Below, one piece after another: positions 62,391 to 64,000 of a stretch of DNA of 64,000 nt. Under the pieces are notes generated by a model. The model had not been told where the DNA came from and made no database searches. It saw only the letters and a list, made by a program, of their open reading frames with translations. Every line of letters begins with the position of its first letter. Positions within the stretch are counted from its first letter, which is position 1. The position numbers and the translations under genes were made by a program. This DNA comes from Panicum virgatum (Eukaryota; Streptophyta; Magnoliopsida; Poales; Poaceae), in the NCBI RefSeq assembly GCF_016808335.1, contig NC_053138.1, positions 14,687,900-14,751,899 of the forward strand, read 5' to 3'.

Positions 62391-64000
62391 ATGAGCCCTT
62401 GGGATACCATAAACCAAGGTTAGGAGTGAAGACCAAATATCTTAGGATTCTCTTAACCGCCATCAAATGACATTCTTTCGGATTAGCTTGAAATCTTACA
62501 CACATGCACACACTAAGCATAATATCGGGCCTAGATGCATAAAGGTAAAGAAGGGATCCAATCATGGAGCGATATACCTTTTGATCCACGACCTTGCCAT
62601 CTTCATTGAGATCGAGATGCCCATTGGTTGGCATGGGAGTTTTGATGGGCTTGGCATTTTCCATGTCAAACTTCTTGAGCATATCCTTGATGTACTTGGT
62701 TTGACTAATGAAAGTGTCATCCTTGAGTTGCTTGATTTGAAATCCGAGGAAGAAGGTCAACTCACCCATCATAGACATCTCAAATCTCTTTGTCATAATC
62801 CTATTAAAATCATCGCACCAAGTTTTGTTAGTAGAGCCAAATATAATGTCATCGACATATATTTGGCACACAAAAATTTCTCTATCAACTTTGCGAGTGA
62901 AAAGAGTAGGATCGGCTTTGCCTATTTCAAAGTCTTTCCTTAAGAGAAAGTCCTTAAGGCATTCATACCATGCTCTAGGGGCTTGCTTGAGCCCATAGAG
63001 CGCCTTATGGAGCAAATAGACGTGGTTTGAGAATTTGGGATCTTCAAAACCCGGTGGTTGCTCAATATATACTAACTCGGAGATTGATCCATTAAGGAAA
63101 GCACTCTTCACGTCCATTTGATATAGCTTGAAATCATGGTGAGAAGCAAAGGCAAGTAAAATACGAATTGACTCAAGCCTAGCTACGGGAGCATAAGTCT
63201 CACCAAAATCCAAACCTTCGATTTGTGTGTAGCCTTGAGCAACCAACCTAGCTTTGTTTCTTGTTACCACGTCATGTTCAACTTGTTTGTTTCGAAAGAC
63301 CCACTTGGTTCCAATGATATTTTGCTTGGGCCTTTCTACTAAGGACCAGACTTCATTCCGATTGAAGTTGTTCAATTCCTCTTGCATAGCCATCACCCAA
63401 TCCGGATCATCCAATGCTTCATATACCTTAAGAGGTTCAAAAGAAGAAACAAACAAGTAATGTTCACAAAAAGTAGCCAAACGAGATCGAGTGGTTACCC
63501 CTTTACTTATGCTTCCAAGGATATTATCCACAGGATGATCCTTTTGAATTATGTGATGAACTCTTGGATGTGGAATGGAGGATTGATGTTGGATTGGTTC
63601 AGCTTCTCTATCATCTTGAGATTTATCTCGTTGTTGAGTTGTTGTTTCAGCTTGAGTGAACCGGATACTCCGGTCTGGAGTCTGGATACTCCGGTCATTA
63701 TGTCCGGAGTCTCCGGCTTCATATCCGGAGTTTCCGGGTTTTGCAGCGGATGTAGAGGTAGATGGCTCTTGAAACATCAACTCATCATCATTATCATTGT
63801 CCACTTGTTCTTGAGGCTTTATCTCACCAATCGCCGACTTCTTGATGGCTTGACTTGATGATTCTTCCATTCCTACAACATTATCAACTTGCTCCCCTCG
63901 AGAGCCATTAGATTCATCAAATGTCACGTCACACGCTATTTCAACACAATCGGAGGTTTTGTTGAAAACACGATAGCCATGAGCATTTGAGGCATAACTA
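62391..64000 (-). pseudogene. SIRE-like pol, integrase end to RT, partial
   Basis: Open minus-strand frame from the window edge to the insertion site. Seen in order: the integrase C-terminal end (AHGYRVFNK and CDVTFDES), a variable Gln/Ser-rich linker that includes codons made of the CCGGA palindromes (63,660-63,740), then [54 protein letters not shown] and the catalytic YVDD box followed by IIFGS. The frame stops being pol at the ATGAG site, where the 19.1-kb element cuts it before RNase H. The left part of the protein lies outside the window. No other stop seen, so the insertion may be the inactivating event. Confidence 0.92.
63660..63740 (-). repeat. CCGGA palindrome cluster inside pol
   Basis: Four copies (e.g. 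CCGGATACTCCGG, CCGGAGTCTCCGG, CCGGAGTTTCCGG) in the linker between integrase and RT, in frame and without stops. Confidence 0.85.

Larger units (their letters stand above)
38223..64000 (-). mobile_element. SIRE/Maximus-like Copia element, interrupted, partial
   Basis: Read on the minus strand: pol enters from the window edge (64,000), is interrupted by the 19.1-kb insertion (43,270-62,390), resumes at 43,264 to the pol stop at 42,780, then a non-coding stretch, an extra ORF in the envelope position (about 41,903-40,188), a polypurine tract AAAAAGGGGGAGAT (about 39,548-39,561), and the 3' LTR (38,223-39,546). An extra ORF between pol and 3' LTR, and LTR text of the type GATCTAGGCCCC / GGTTTTGGTGA, are SIRE-lineage features. 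The 5' LTR, gag, protease and most of integrase are beyond the window. Confidence 0.88.

Overview
This is nuclear DNA of a grass (Poaceae). The evidence is intron-containing genes with grass-type proteins (a TDY-type MAP kinase, CHUP1, an oleosin, a Cf-like receptor-like protein), GC-rich first exons, and many nested LTR retrotransposons with grass-type ends (TGTCGGGTACC-type Gypsy LTRs, a SIRE/Maximus-like Copia, a Tekay/Del-like Gypsy derivative). There is no bacterial operon, CRISPR array or rRNA. I cannot name the species from sequence alone; a panicoid grass is a reasonable guess.

Layout. 1-4,588 is nested retroelement debris: a solo LTR (3-1,462) sits in the gag start of a minus-strand Gypsy element, whose 5' LTR (1,847-4,588) is split by a Copia-type solo LTR. 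The genic island is 5,068-23,329: a single-exon LRR receptor-like protein (minus), an 11-exon TDY MAP kinase (minus, 14,693 to 9,022, with a solo LTR in one intron), a divergently transcribed 9-exon CHUP1 (16,483-20,399), a 5'-truncated LINE with a perfect target-site duplication, and an oleosin (22,847-23,329). 23,330-27,036 is intergenic with TIR elements. 27,037-34,416 is a complete Copia element with 489-bp LTRs, a perfect 5-bp TSD and one 1,325-codon gag-pol frame. A small plant-specific gene of unknown function lies at 35,701-36,183. From 38,223 to the window end there is a minus-strand SIRE-like Copia element (3' LTR, extra env-position ORF, pol). Its RNase H region is interrupted at 43,270-62,390 by a 19.1-kb insertion.

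The 19.1-kb insertion is the most unusual object. It has the form LTR-internal-LTR-internal-LTR with 4.33-kb LTRs and two 3,065-bp internal regions, flanked by a perfect ATGAG duplication. It encodes only a reduced gag with a CCHC knuckle, so it is non-autonomous. Its 5' leader holds a tandem pair of ~116-bp units made of stem-loops. One stem differs between the units by two compensatory base-pair changes, which suggests a conserved RNA structure (packaging or dimerisation is the obvious hypothesis).

A second recurrent pattern: several unrelated LTRs here carry GC-rich near-perfect palindromes immediately upstream of their TATA box, each with its own core. In the SIRE-like element the same palindrome (CCGGAGACTCCGG / CCGGAGTATCCGG) recurs about two dozen times in the LTR, the untranslated parts and even the pol reading frame.

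Exon boundaries were read by eye from GT/AG sites, reading frame and family knowledge. Identity and age statements come from visual comparison, not alignment software.
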